In this document: piece by piece, positions 21,431 to 30,516 of the stretch
Layout: each line of letters opens with the position of its first letter
Position numbering within the stretch: the stretch's first letter is position 1
Source of the DNA: Chara braunii
Lineage: Eukaryota; Streptophyta; Charophyceae; Charales; Characeae
Length of the DNA stretch: 37,246 nt
NCBI GenBank assembly: GCA_003427395.1
Contig: BFEA01000443.1
Coordinates: 745,050 to 782,295, forward strand
Direction of reading: 5' to 3'
Made by a program: the position numbers and the translations under genes
Notes under the pieces: generated by a model
The model's input: the letters and a program-made list of their open reading frames with translations, nothing else
Told to the model about the DNA's origin: nothing
The model's database searches: none

Positions 21431-24400
21431 GCTGAGATCCAAGGCCAGCAATAATCCAAGCTACCCCCTAATAGCCCTTGCTTCAATTTTGAGCCCCTAA
21501 GTTCAGTTTTTCAATTTTTAGTGCATCTGGCTCTCTTTTTGAGCCAAATGCACTGTTTTGTCATTTTTCCTCTTTCTTTTCTTTCCATTTTAAGCTGCCA
21601 CCTCATTTCGGAGCTAGCCGTTTTGAGCTGGCCCACAAAAAACAGCTAGTTCCTCTCTACCATGAGATCTGATCTCAGATCCATGGTCCAAAAGAAAACC
21701 GGTCACTTCCTTTTTGCATTTTCTCTCATTTTCAACTTTTCAATTGAGATTTTATTGAGATATGGCCCTTAGGGCCATATCTTTGCAATCCGGATTGCCC
21801 TCCCTCATTTTAGGAGGGATGAGGTCACTGTTGGGACGTGCCAGTCCCTAGTGTGCAGACCCCAATAGGCCGGCACATTCTCCTCCACTCTTTTCTCCCT
21901 CTTTGTCCCATTCTCCCTCTTTTTTCTCTCATTTTTCTTTCTTTTTCTTTTATTTCTGTTTTGACAAGTGTCAAACTGCTGTGCACCCTCTTTCTAGGCC
22001 CTAGGGCCTCATTCAAGGCCAGGTTCATGGCTGTTACATGGCCGTTACATCTCGGATTCCAATAATGGCACCCCCATGCTCCTAAGAGGCTCCATTTTGC
22101 TCCCGTTTGCCCAATTCTGAGCCCCTTTTGCTCCAATTTTCTAAGGGCAGCCTTTTTCTCATGTTGGGCCTTCAAAGCTCTATTTTCTTATGCCTTGTTA
22201 GTTCGAGATATCCCGGGTTGCTGGCCAGCCTTCCCAACACCCTTATTTCATTTTTCTTTCGCTCATGACTCTCCCACTTGCTCCCACTAGTGCTTGCACT
22301 AGTGGTGCTAATATTTTCCACTGTCTAGATCCTCGATCTCGACGGCGCCGCTTGCTTGCACAATTATTCCTTGTGGTTGCTCATGGTTCCCTTGGGACAT
22401 CCCAAGTCCCCGCCATTCTCCCCCATACTAGTCTCATGTTCTTGTCCCGCCGGTGGTCCCGCCGGTGCATGTCCCGTTTTTTTATTCTTATTATTTTGAC
22501 CTATTTGGTCCCCGAGAACATTCCGGACGGCGTCCTATTTTTATTGTTTTGGGGCCCATAACCCTTGGTGATCCCATCATTTTTATATGTGTGGCGATTT
22601 TTCTAGGCCGTGAGATCTCATCTCACGGTTGCCGTTTACCGTCTTTACTTGCCCCTTGCCGAAATTGCTCCTTTCTAACCTTCCGGGCTTGCCCTAGCCC
22701 ATTTCCCCTTGGCCTTGGCATCCCTATGCAGTCCGTAATTTCTCAAACTGCAGTCATGACTGTTTTCTACACCCACAGCCCCACAACTTGCCCCATGTTA
22801 AAAGAAAATGAAGCGTTAAATTTTCTAGTGCATCCGGGCTCAATATTGGCTCCGGATGCACCTAGAACATGTGTTTTTTTTCTCCCCCATCCAGTCCGTT
22901 GTAACTCGGACTGCAATGGGGATCAATTCCTTAGCCCCTATACGCCACAACTAACCCTTACTCAAAAGAAAAAGAAATGACCAATCCCCAAGTGCATCCG
23001 GGCTTGATTTTGGCTTCGGATGCACCTAAAACATGTGTTTCTCCTCATGCATGTGTTTTGTTTTATTCCGTTGCAAGAGGCCTTGATTTTCTTTGATTTT
23101 CTCTACAAAAATCAAAGAAAATCCAAGTCCTTTGTAACCGCCATATTCCAAAATGAATCTGGTCACGGATGAATCTCCCCAAATTACCGTTTTTTATCGT
23201 TAAGGCCTTTTTCTCTTTTCTTTTCTTTTCTTTTCTTTTCTTTTTTTTTTCTCCTCCTTCCTTGGACAGTAGGGACCTGCCAGTCCCTACCTATAGCAGT
23301 CCCTACTGACGGCCAACTCACTCACTCCCTCTCACTTTTTTTGTCTTATTCTCCCACTTGTTTTTTTTCTTTTCTCTCTTTTTTCTAGCATATCAAGTGT
23401 CTAGTGGCCGTTAAGGCCTTTTTCTAGCCTCTTCCTCTTAGTTTTGGCCCTCCCTATGCCCAAGGTGCAATCCGTTATTTCTCGGACTGCAATAATGGCC
23501 TTCCCATGCCTATGGGAGCTTCCTTTTACTCCTACATTTCTACCACAATAGTCCCTCCTACTCCGATTTTCTCCCGGAGGGCTATTTTTCACATGGGGTC
23601 TCATTTGACTCTATTTTCTTGAGGGAGGCTGATCCGAGATTTTTCGAATTGCTCCCATTCCTCCCACTTCAGTTTTCTTTACTTTTCCTTTTCCATTTGG
23701 CCTTCCCGTTTGTCACCACTAGTACTTGCACTAGTGGTGCTAATATTCTTGGCTGTCAAGATGTTGATCTTGACGGTGCACCTTGCATTTATTATTTTCC
23801 CCTCATGCGGTGCCACCGTTTCTTCTTGGGACTTTCACATGTCCCCGCCACTTGTCCCGTCGGTGGTCCCCGACACTTAGTTTCATCGGTGGTCCCCAAC
23901 ACTTAGTCCCGCCGGTGGTCCCCGACACTTAGTCCCGTCGGCGGTCCCTAACACATTTTGCCCTGGACGCCATTATTTGTACTTAGTCCCACGTGGCCCC
24001 GGGTGCCTTTCCCCGAGGTATCCCATGCCCCTTGGGCGTCTTGTCACCCCATAGCAACCCCTCTCCTTAGTCTTTCCTCGCGCCTTGTGCGTGCCGAACT
24101 CTTTGGTCGTGGGTCTCCGCTCCGAGGCGCCCATAGGTGGCCCCCACGTTGGCCCCTCATTTCCTGGCTTCCCACGGCTTCTGGCCGCCTATCCCTCGAG
24201 TTCCTCATTCCCTTATTGTTGTCGCGCTGCAATTACTAGTTCAAAGGGCCCTTTGGCCTTAGTCTTATTGCATTCCGATGGCCCTCTCGGTTTCTTGCTA
24301 TGTTCTATATGCCCCTGTTCTTGCGCTCGCGTGCTTGTCGCCGCTAGTTCTTTCCTCCTGTGGTTTTCTCCTCGGGGCATCACTCCCTTCTGCGGCCTGA

Positions 24401-24516
24401 TCCTTTGTCTTTTCTCTTTCCTGCTTCCTCACTCCAGATTTCTCTGTTGTGCATAAATTGTCCGTATTCAATCTCTCGAGTTCTGGAAAGTTATTCATGA
24501 CCCACTCGTCCCGACA

Positions 24517-24521
24517 CCGGA
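24517..24521. other. Candidate 5-bp target site (CCGGA) of the giant LTR element
   Basis: These bases directly follow the outer edge of the 5' LTR and would be one copy of the target-site duplication. The other copy would lie left of the window, so this is a prediction. Confidence 0.35.
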
Positions 24522-24522
24522 T

Positions 24523-25649
24523 AATTAGGATGAGGAAATGAATGATTTGGATGATGATCCACTTGCTGATATGAATGCACTTCCGTATGTACCCGTGGCA
24601 ACACCGTATACAGCGGTTGAAAACATCGTGGCTATTGTCGCGAATGCTGACAATGTTCAGGCATTCGGCATTGGTGGTCGAGAACCGTTCAAGTATTGTG
24701 GTGCTAAGTTGTGGAATCATGAAAAAAAATGGACAAAAATATGCTGCAGAAAAGGTACGAGACGTTGTCCTCTGTGGGAATGGCCTCGAGAAGGGTCGCC
24801 GGAGCATGAGATTCTTTCTATTTGGACGTCTCAGACTCCCGACGGGCGATTCGTTTGAAACAATGCGAGGATAATCAATAATAGTTTATCTCTCGCATCC
24901 TCGCGATTAAAGCAACCGAGCGATGCGTTCAAGGATTACAGGGTCAATCTCGGGCTTAGAGTCTGATCTATCATCATGTCGGTGCATTGGCTGTGGGGGA
25001 AGGGGAACGTCCTCAGTTTGCGCAACCTTACTTGCACGATCCTCAACATTTGGATGATGCGATTGATCAAAGAGTGGATTTTCTTAATTTGTTTGCACAC
25101 ACGTCAGATGCCGAACTTCACAGAATGAGACGACTATTAAAAAGGTTTCACGAGTTGTTACAACAGTGTAACAACTACGTGAGGGACTTCATGACCATTG
25201 TCGACCTTCCACCGGGAGTGTTGAATGGAAGAAAGTTGGTCATAAATCTGGATGCCATGCCCACGGAGGAACATGCGATGCGTTATAACTGTCCATCGGG
25301 GCTACAGGGGGTTTGCGTTCTCATGGCGGATGACCTTCTTCCTCGTGAGCTCGAGATTCGTTTACGTGCCCCTCTTCCGGGTGAGCGGCTATCAGTTATT
25401 GTTCCAGAGTGTTTCCGAGCGCACGACTATTTGAGGTTTGTTTTACTCTTCCCGGAAGGAATTGATAGTTGGTCTGTCCGACTTGCCTTGGAAGCTGGAT
25501 GGTCATCGGGACTTAGTGCGAAGAAGTACTATGCGTTTCACCTACACGAACGTGAGGGTGAAAGACCTTGCCTCCTTTATGCGACACGTCTTTTCCACGA
25601 GTTTTGTTGCATGGCTTACGCTAAGGTTGAATCTCTTCGCTTAAAATGA
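24523..25649 (+). pseudogene. Helitron Rep, N-terminal region
   Basis: The first frame (to a TGA at 24856-24858) contains FKYCGAKLWNHEKK and ICCRKGT, the Cys-containing N-terminal segment typical of eukaryotic Helitron Rep/helicase proteins. After the TGA the same frame continues with NNARIINNSLSLAS, then shifts near 24960 into VGEGERPQFAQPYLHDPQ and a long helical region. This again matches the conserved block before the Rep domain. The second open part runs 24987-25649 and ends at YAKVESLRLK. The usual stretch between this point and the Rep core, around the conserved LPSSFTGGPRYM-type block, appears to be lost. Confidence 0.75.
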
Positions 25650-25680
25650 GTGAGATTCCACCGAAAGATATCATGACAGC

Positions 25681-26439
25681 ATGACAATCGTGAGGCGGTT
25701 TGAAAAACCCGATTTTTTTATCACTATGACGTGTAACACAAACTGGCCAGAGATTCAACAAACCCTGTTGCCGGGTCAATGCGCAACCGACAGGCTGGAT
25801 CTTCTTGCCCGAGTGTTGAAAGGTTATCTCACCCAACTCATTGACGAGATTCAGAAAAAACGGATCTTTGGGAGAATCGATGGAATGTTGTATGTAGTTG
25901 AGTTCCAAAAGAAAGGTCTGCTGCATGCACACATATTGGTTATCTTGCATCCGGATGATAAAATCCGCGATGCAGATGCTGTTGACAACGTGGTGTGTGC
26001 GGAGATTCCGCCTGAAGGGGAATTGAGAGAAAGGGTTGTCAAATTCATGTTGCACGGCATTTGCGGTGAGGAGAAAAACGATGCTTCGTATACCGATAAT
26101 GGAAAGTGCACGAAAGGGTTTCCGAAAGAATTCATTTCCACGACAACCTTCAAAGATGAACAAACTAACCCTTCGTATAGGAGAAGAAAACCAAGTGACG
26201 GTGGCTTTACCGTCGTTCAAAATCATGTTGTTTATGATAATCGTCGAGTGGTCCCGTACAACCCGTACTTGCTGATGAGGTTTAACTGCCACATCAATGT
26301 CGAATGTTGTGCTAACATCAAGGCGTGCAAGTATGTGTATAAGTACGTGTATAAAGGGGGTAATCGTGTCATGGTTTGCGAACAAGATAATAATGCACAT
26401 GCTCTCAGATTCTGCCTCCGATCGTTTTGCAATGTTTAG
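25681..26439 (+). pseudogene. Helitron Rep endonuclease domain (HUH/Y2)
   Basis: An open stretch of 252 codons with the hallmarks of the Helitron rolling-circle replication initiator. Residues near 15 give FFITMTCNTNWPEIQ. Residues near 75-90 give EFQKKGLLHAHILVIL, with the two metal-binding His of the HUH motif at about 25924-25932. Then come KFMLHGICG, VVPYNPYLLMRFNCHINVE, and KACKYVYKYVYKGGNR carrying the paired Tyr. The domain itself looks intact, but it is cut off by frameshifts on both sides. Confidence 0.85.
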
Positions 26440-28022
26440 TGCTCTTTGATCTTGATCGTATCTTGCATGAGTCTGACAAAAACATCCGCCTCTTCAGTCT
26501 TTATTATCCGACCCCTGATGGAGAAACGATTGCCGACAACATAAACAGGCATTACGAGATCAGGACTGTGTCCTCGATTATAAATGACGAATTGTCTTAT
26601 GATCCGATTCAAATGCGAACTAAATTTAAGTATAATTTTCGACGTCTTTGGCCGCGCCAACGAGTGCTGGTGCAAAGAGTTATTCGGGCCGTGGAAGAGA
26701 AACAACCGCTTTATGCTTTGGTAGATGCGTCGGCGAGAACATGAATTTTTTTTTGCATAGAAACAATTTTGGCGGGGATCTGGTCGCGTAATGGTAATGG
26801 ACTCGCTGTGGCGTCCAGTGGGATAACGTCGACTCTTTTGACCGGTGGTCGAACATTTCACTCGCGATTTCGAGCACCTTTGAAACCTGATAACACGCGT
26901 CCCTTCAATATTTCAAAACAGAGTGATCTTGCCGAACTTATCCACCGTGCCGACTTGATCGTTTGGGTTGAAGCTCCAATGAGCAACAAGTTCCACTTGG
27001 AAGCTCTTGACATTATGCTTCGAGATGTCTGTAACAGTAACCTCCCGTTTGGAGGAAAGGTTTTGCTTCTTTCTGGGGACTTTCGATAGGTTTTGCCGGT
27101 TGTGAAACATGGGTCTCGAGCACAGCAAATTGATGTTTTTTTCAAAATGTCTCCTTTGCGGAAATTTTTTGAGGTCCATTGCCTGACTGAGAATATGCGA
27201 ATCTTAAGCTTAGGGGATGATGCAATGGCGCGAATGTATGGCGTGTTTTTGATGCGTATTGGGAATGGTGATCATATTCGTTTTGTTTCTAACGAACCTG
27301 CCATGGTCAAACTACCGCATGAGATTTGCACTGATAAACCTATCCGTGATTTGATTTCCTGGACGTTTGAGGATGTCTGTGAACACGTTGGGGATGCTGA
27401 CTATTTTTAAGCTCGATTGATTCTCTGCGGTGCTAATGACGATGCGGGGTGTGTTAACGACATGCTTCTCAACGATTTCCCCGGCTAGGTGCGTGAAGGT
27501 TATAGTGTTGATTACCCTGGTTCTGATGATCACGGACTTGGCATCGAGCGCGAGTTCTTAAATTCTCTCGATGAGTCTGGCCTTCCGCCTCACAAACTGC
27601 GCTTGAAAATTGGTGCGCCTGTGATATTGTTGCGCAATTTGTCGCCTAAACAAGGACTTTGTGATGACACAAGGTTGATTCTTAAAAAGATTGTTGATGA
27701 TGATTTGTTGGAAGTGACCATAATGCGCACCGGTAAAACGACACTGATCCCCAAAATCGATTTGACAAGTGATGGTGAAACCATGGGGTTTAAATGGAAT
27801 AGGAGGCAGTTCCCCAATCGTCTTGCGTTCGCTGCGACCATAAATAAGTCGCAAGGACAAACTGTCTCTCGTGTCGGCGCTTGGTTGCACAAACCTGTTT
27901 TTGCGCATGGCCAATTGTACGTTGTTTTGTCGCGCGTTGGTCATCCCAACAGCATTAGTGTTGCATTGCCTGACAAGAATTTCATCACAAAGAATATTGT
28001 TTATCACGAACTTTTGGAATGA
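26427..28022 (+). pseudogene. Helitron Pif1-like helicase region (broken)
   Basis: The fragment 26427-26744 holds the Rep-helicase linker (RILHESDKNIRLF, IINDELSYD) and the start of the helicase. The Walker A site, normally a GxGGTGKT loop, reads VDASART and then a stop. 26769-27089 carries the Walker B region as LIVWVEAPMSNKFHLEALD, where the acidic pair DE has become VE, and motif III as LLLSGDFR followed by a TAG (27087-27089) in place of Gln. 27093-27410 and 27489-28022 carry the remaining motifs, including GAPVILLRNLSPKQGLCDDT, AFAATINKSQGQTV and HGQLYVVLSRV. Loss of both Walker motifs makes it inactive. Confidence 0.85.
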
Positions 28023-28078
28023 CTTTTTTTCTTTTGTCGTCTGTATCTCTTTCGACCGTCGATTTTAATCGCTCCGAA

Positions 28079-28102
28079 TTTTTTTATTTTTTATTTTTTT
28101 AA

Positions 28103-28143
<41 letters not shown>

Positions 28144-28145
28144 CA
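28079..28145 (+). repeat. T-rich (TTTA)n tract ending in CAG
   Basis: A run of T and TTTA repeats ends TTTTTTTTTTCAG at 28145, directly before an open frame. It looks like a polypyrimidine tract and splice acceptor, so splicing from the helicase region to the downstream frame is possible but untested. Confidence 0.5.
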
Positions 28146-28823
28146 GGCGGTTCTCAGTTGTGCCACAAGTATGACACTCGTGCTAATAGCAAAAGGCTGA
28201 AAGTGACAGGCACCAACACTGCTACTGGTGCTAATGACAATGTTATATCCAATAGTTGGGTGCCGTGTTCGGAACCCTCGAAAATAAGCCGAAACGATGA
28301 AATGTCTGTCAACCTTCAAACTGGACCACGTTTCGAGGGTGCTGGTCCTGGACTTGAAGATGAGCATGTGGCTCCTCAAGGGAACACGCTCGAGGATGCT
28401 GAAAATATGCTTGTGGAAGAGGGCCGTCATGACTCTCGTGCGAAAGGTGATAGTTGTCAGGGGGATTGGCCGGGTGACGTTGCTAAATGTGTGTTAAGTG
28501 ATGATAAAGAAGAGACCTCCACTGATAGTTCCGATGACCGTGTTGAATCTACATTCAAAAGAAGGACTAGTCGACGTGTGAAAAAAAATATTTTGACTTC
28601 GCCCGACGCCCTTGAGCCCACCCTTCGTGATCATTGGGTGGCTAACAAAGTTGTTAGTCATGAAGCTGCGACTCAGGTTCTGAGAGCACTTCGCACGAAC
28701 CCTACTGATGTGCTTTTCGGCGATGATCGTGATCCGTGTTTGAAGTCCCAACGTGGTGAAGGTGAAGGAATTGCTTGTGCCTCGTCCCAAACACGAAATT
28801 GTGCGACAGTTGTTGAGGTGCCC

Positions 28824-28969
28824 GATGATAGCAATCCCCCACCGCCAGTTACATGTGTTCCTCATCCGCGCGCTTACCTGTCTCTTATACACATCTAGAT
28901 GTGTATAAGAGACAGGATGATAGCAATCCCCCACCGCCAGTTACATGTGTTCCTCATCCGCGCGCTTAC
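28824..28969. repeat. 54-bp duplication around the adapter (artefact)
   Basis: GATGATAGCAATCCCCCACC and the following bases occur identically at 28824-28877 and 28916-28969, on either side of the adapter. The combined 92 extra bases are not a multiple of three, so they shift the reading frame. Confidence 0.95.
28878..28915. other. Nextera mate-pair junction adapter (artefact)
   Basis: CTGTCTCTTATACACATCT (28878-28896) is followed directly by its reverse complement AGATGTGTATAAGAGACAG (28897-28915). These are two Tn5 mosaic ends back to back, the known Nextera mate-pair junction sequence. The flanks are a 54-base direct repeat (28824-28877 and 28916-28969). It is left over from library construction. 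Confidence 0.97.
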
Positions 28970-29957
28970 CTCTCTCAATGGTTTGATGATGCAAAGAAGG
29001 TTGGTTTGCGAAAGGTCTTGAATGAGATATTTTTCGAAATGTTTGTGAAGATTGCGACGGTCGTGAAGGATGAACGGATATGGAAAAAAATCCTTGATTG
29101 ACAGAGAACTAAACTCACTAATATGCGCTTGGAACGAGGATCCTCTCTGCCCTTCAATCCGTTGAATATTTCGGATGTGGAGTCCAGCTGGATGTTCCAA
29201 TCCCTTCTGCACGATGAGTACATTGCGCTTTCCAATGAGGAGATTGTAAGAATGACATGTGATTTGGCCTATTGCCCAACGGATGGGACTATTCCGGAGC
29301 CCTTCTTCAGATATGCTCGCATACAAAGTCTTATCAAAAGAATTCCTGTCAGTGTTGCTTCTTCCGCTCCTCCTTCGGCCACTATCCGTCCACTGTCATT
29401 ACCGACACCGTCTCTTGCGAATTGTCAACGTCTTGCAGATTATGCTTCACTGTCCAATGTGGGAACACCCATCGTCACTGCTTCTACAGTTGTTTCTGCT
29501 TCGCCTGCCGCTATGTTTACTCCACCTCCTGCTCCTTGCTTGTCCTCGCTCCTGTCTCACCAGCTGCACAACTGCATGTCCGTATAGGAGGTTTGCCAGA
29601 AGTCACTCCTTCTACTTTTGATATTGTCGTCTATGAGTCTCTTGCATCCGTTTGTCCCAAAAAAGTGCATGCGCATCTCTCCTATCTTGATAGCTCTCAC
29701 AAGTTGCAAGATATTGCGCAAGCGGCTGAGGAGTTGCATACGGATATGAACACGTGGAGGTCTGTTGATGCTGCCATCCATCTTGACTACTATCGGCAGC
29801 GACAAAGTCGATTTCAAACTTTTGAGGATTATCGTCGGAAAGTGCTGCAACAGAATTCTGTTCGTGACATGTTGCGAGAGTTTCGTTCCACTGATGGGAG
29901 TTTATTGCTCTTACATAAGAGAGAGAGAGAGAGGGACAAACAGAGGGACAACAAAAG

Positions 29958-29996
29958 TAGATAGATAAATAGATAGAGAGATAGATATATAGATAC

Positions 29997-30082
<86 letters not shown>

Positions 30083-30121
30083 GTAGAGAGATAGATAGAT
30101 AGAGAGAGAGAGAGAGAAAGA
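29958..30121 (+). repeat. GATA / GA microsatellite
   Basis: Mostly (GATA)n with some GAGA and TATA variants, ending in (GA)n. It lies between the end of the Helitron open region and its 3' terminus. Confidence 0.98.
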
Positions 30122-30412
30122 GCAAATAAATATTATGTTGTTTTCTTTTAATAAAATGGAGATGGATTGTACTTCGTGCTTATTGTGTCTTCATCATTTT
30201 GCACGATCTTCTTGACTTAAATGATGTTTTTCTTTCTTTGTTCTTTGCATTCTTCTTTTCTTTCTCCTCTGTCTCTCTCTATCTGTGTCTCTCTATCTCT
30301 CTCCCTCCTCTCTCCCTCTCTCTCTCTCTCTTTCTCTCTCCCTTTTTGTTTCTATCTATGTGTGTTCCGTTTCTTGAATTTGTTAACAATGCTGCAATTT
30401 AGCAGTTGGTTT

Positions 30413-30416
<4 letters not shown>
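30122..30416. other. Helitron 3' non-coding sequence
   Basis: Includes a CT-rich stretch at about 30270-30352. No gene is seen. Confidence 0.6.

Positions 30417-30469
<53 letters not shown>
30417..30469 (+). repeat. 53-base poly-T run
   Basis: An uninterrupted T run that directly precedes the hairpins of the candidate Helitron terminus. Its length is likely to be unstable in sequencing and assembly. Confidence 0.95.
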
Positions 30470-30471
<2 letters not shown>

Positions 30472-30512
30472 GGGCATTGCCCGCACCGCCCGCACCGCAG
30501 GTGCTTAGCTAG
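30470..30512 (+). other. Candidate Helitron 3' terminus (hairpins + CTAG)
   Basis: GCGGGC-ATT-GCCCGC (30470-30484) and GCACC-GCA-GGTGC (30492-30504) are two perfect short hairpins. The second ends four bases before CTAG (30509-30512), which is followed by T. Helitrons end in a hairpin near CTRR and insert between A and T, so this fits well. No second copy of the element is available here to confirm the boundary. Confidence 0.6.
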
Positions 30513-30516
30513 TAGC

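Larger units (their letters stand above)
1..24516 (-). mobile_element. Giant LTR retrotransposon, minus orientation, left end cut by the window
   Basis: Two long direct repeats flank about 16 kb of internal sequence. Both end on the right at the same base (3980 and 24516), where the minus strand begins TGTCGGGAC, as expected for the 5' end of an LTR (TG...CA). The left repeat is followed on its inner side by a minus-strand polypurine tract, so this repeat is the 3' LTR and the right repeat the 5' LTR. The gag zinc knuckle, protease-like piece and unknown paralogue array all read on the minus strand, which agrees. No reverse transcriptase, RNase H or integrase was seen, so it resembles the non-autonomous giant elements of plants (LARD or TR-GAG types) or a decayed Ty3/gypsy element. 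The primer binding site and the inner LTR edge were not located. Confidence 0.75.
20172..24516 (-). repeat. 5' LTR copy
   Basis: This is the second copy of the long repeat, in the same orientation as 1-3980. Homology stops exactly after CCCGACA at 24516, and the sequence beyond is Helitron. The inner edge is uncertain: homology reaches at least 20172, inside a 91-bp tandem array, and may extend further left because the other copy is cut by the window. It keeps a 325-bp segment (21105-21430) that is missing from the left copy. A TTTTC microsatellite at about 23212-23250 replaces the T-rich stretch of the other copy. Confidence 0.8.
28158..29964 (+). pseudogene. Unknown Helitron accessory open region
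   Basis: One frame is open from 28158 and, once a 92-base library artefact at 28824-28915 is discounted, runs on to a TGA at 29099-29101, a span of about 283 codons. Past that TGA it continues in the same frame to 29587, then shifts to the frame ending at 29964. The first part is polar and acidic (DDKEETSTDSSDDRVES) with a basic patch (KRRTSRRVKK). The middle is Pro/Ser-rich. The last part is helical (LDSSHKLQDIAQAAEELHTD, FEDYRRKVLQQNSVRDMLRE) and ends in the GA microsatellite. It belongs to no family I recognise. Confidence 0.5.
24517..30512 (+). mobile_element. Helitron, 5' part missing, decayed
   Basis: A plus-strand rolling-circle transposon: N-terminal zinc-binding-like segment, Rep endonuclease with HUH and two-Tyr motifs, Pif1-family helicase, an extra unknown open region, microsatellites, and a candidate 3' terminus of hairpin plus CTAG followed by T. 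The coding sequence starts abruptly at the LTR edge with no 5' TC terminus. It carries several stops, frameshifts and internal losses and is not functional. Confidence 0.85.

Noticed and set aside
28853-28934. Peptide VSYTHLDVYKRQ in both orientations
   Set aside because: It is the translation of the mate-pair adapter, not a protein.
30199-30508. Phe/Leu/Ser-rich plus-strand frames
   Set aside because: They translate the CT-rich tract and the poly-T run near the Helitron end.
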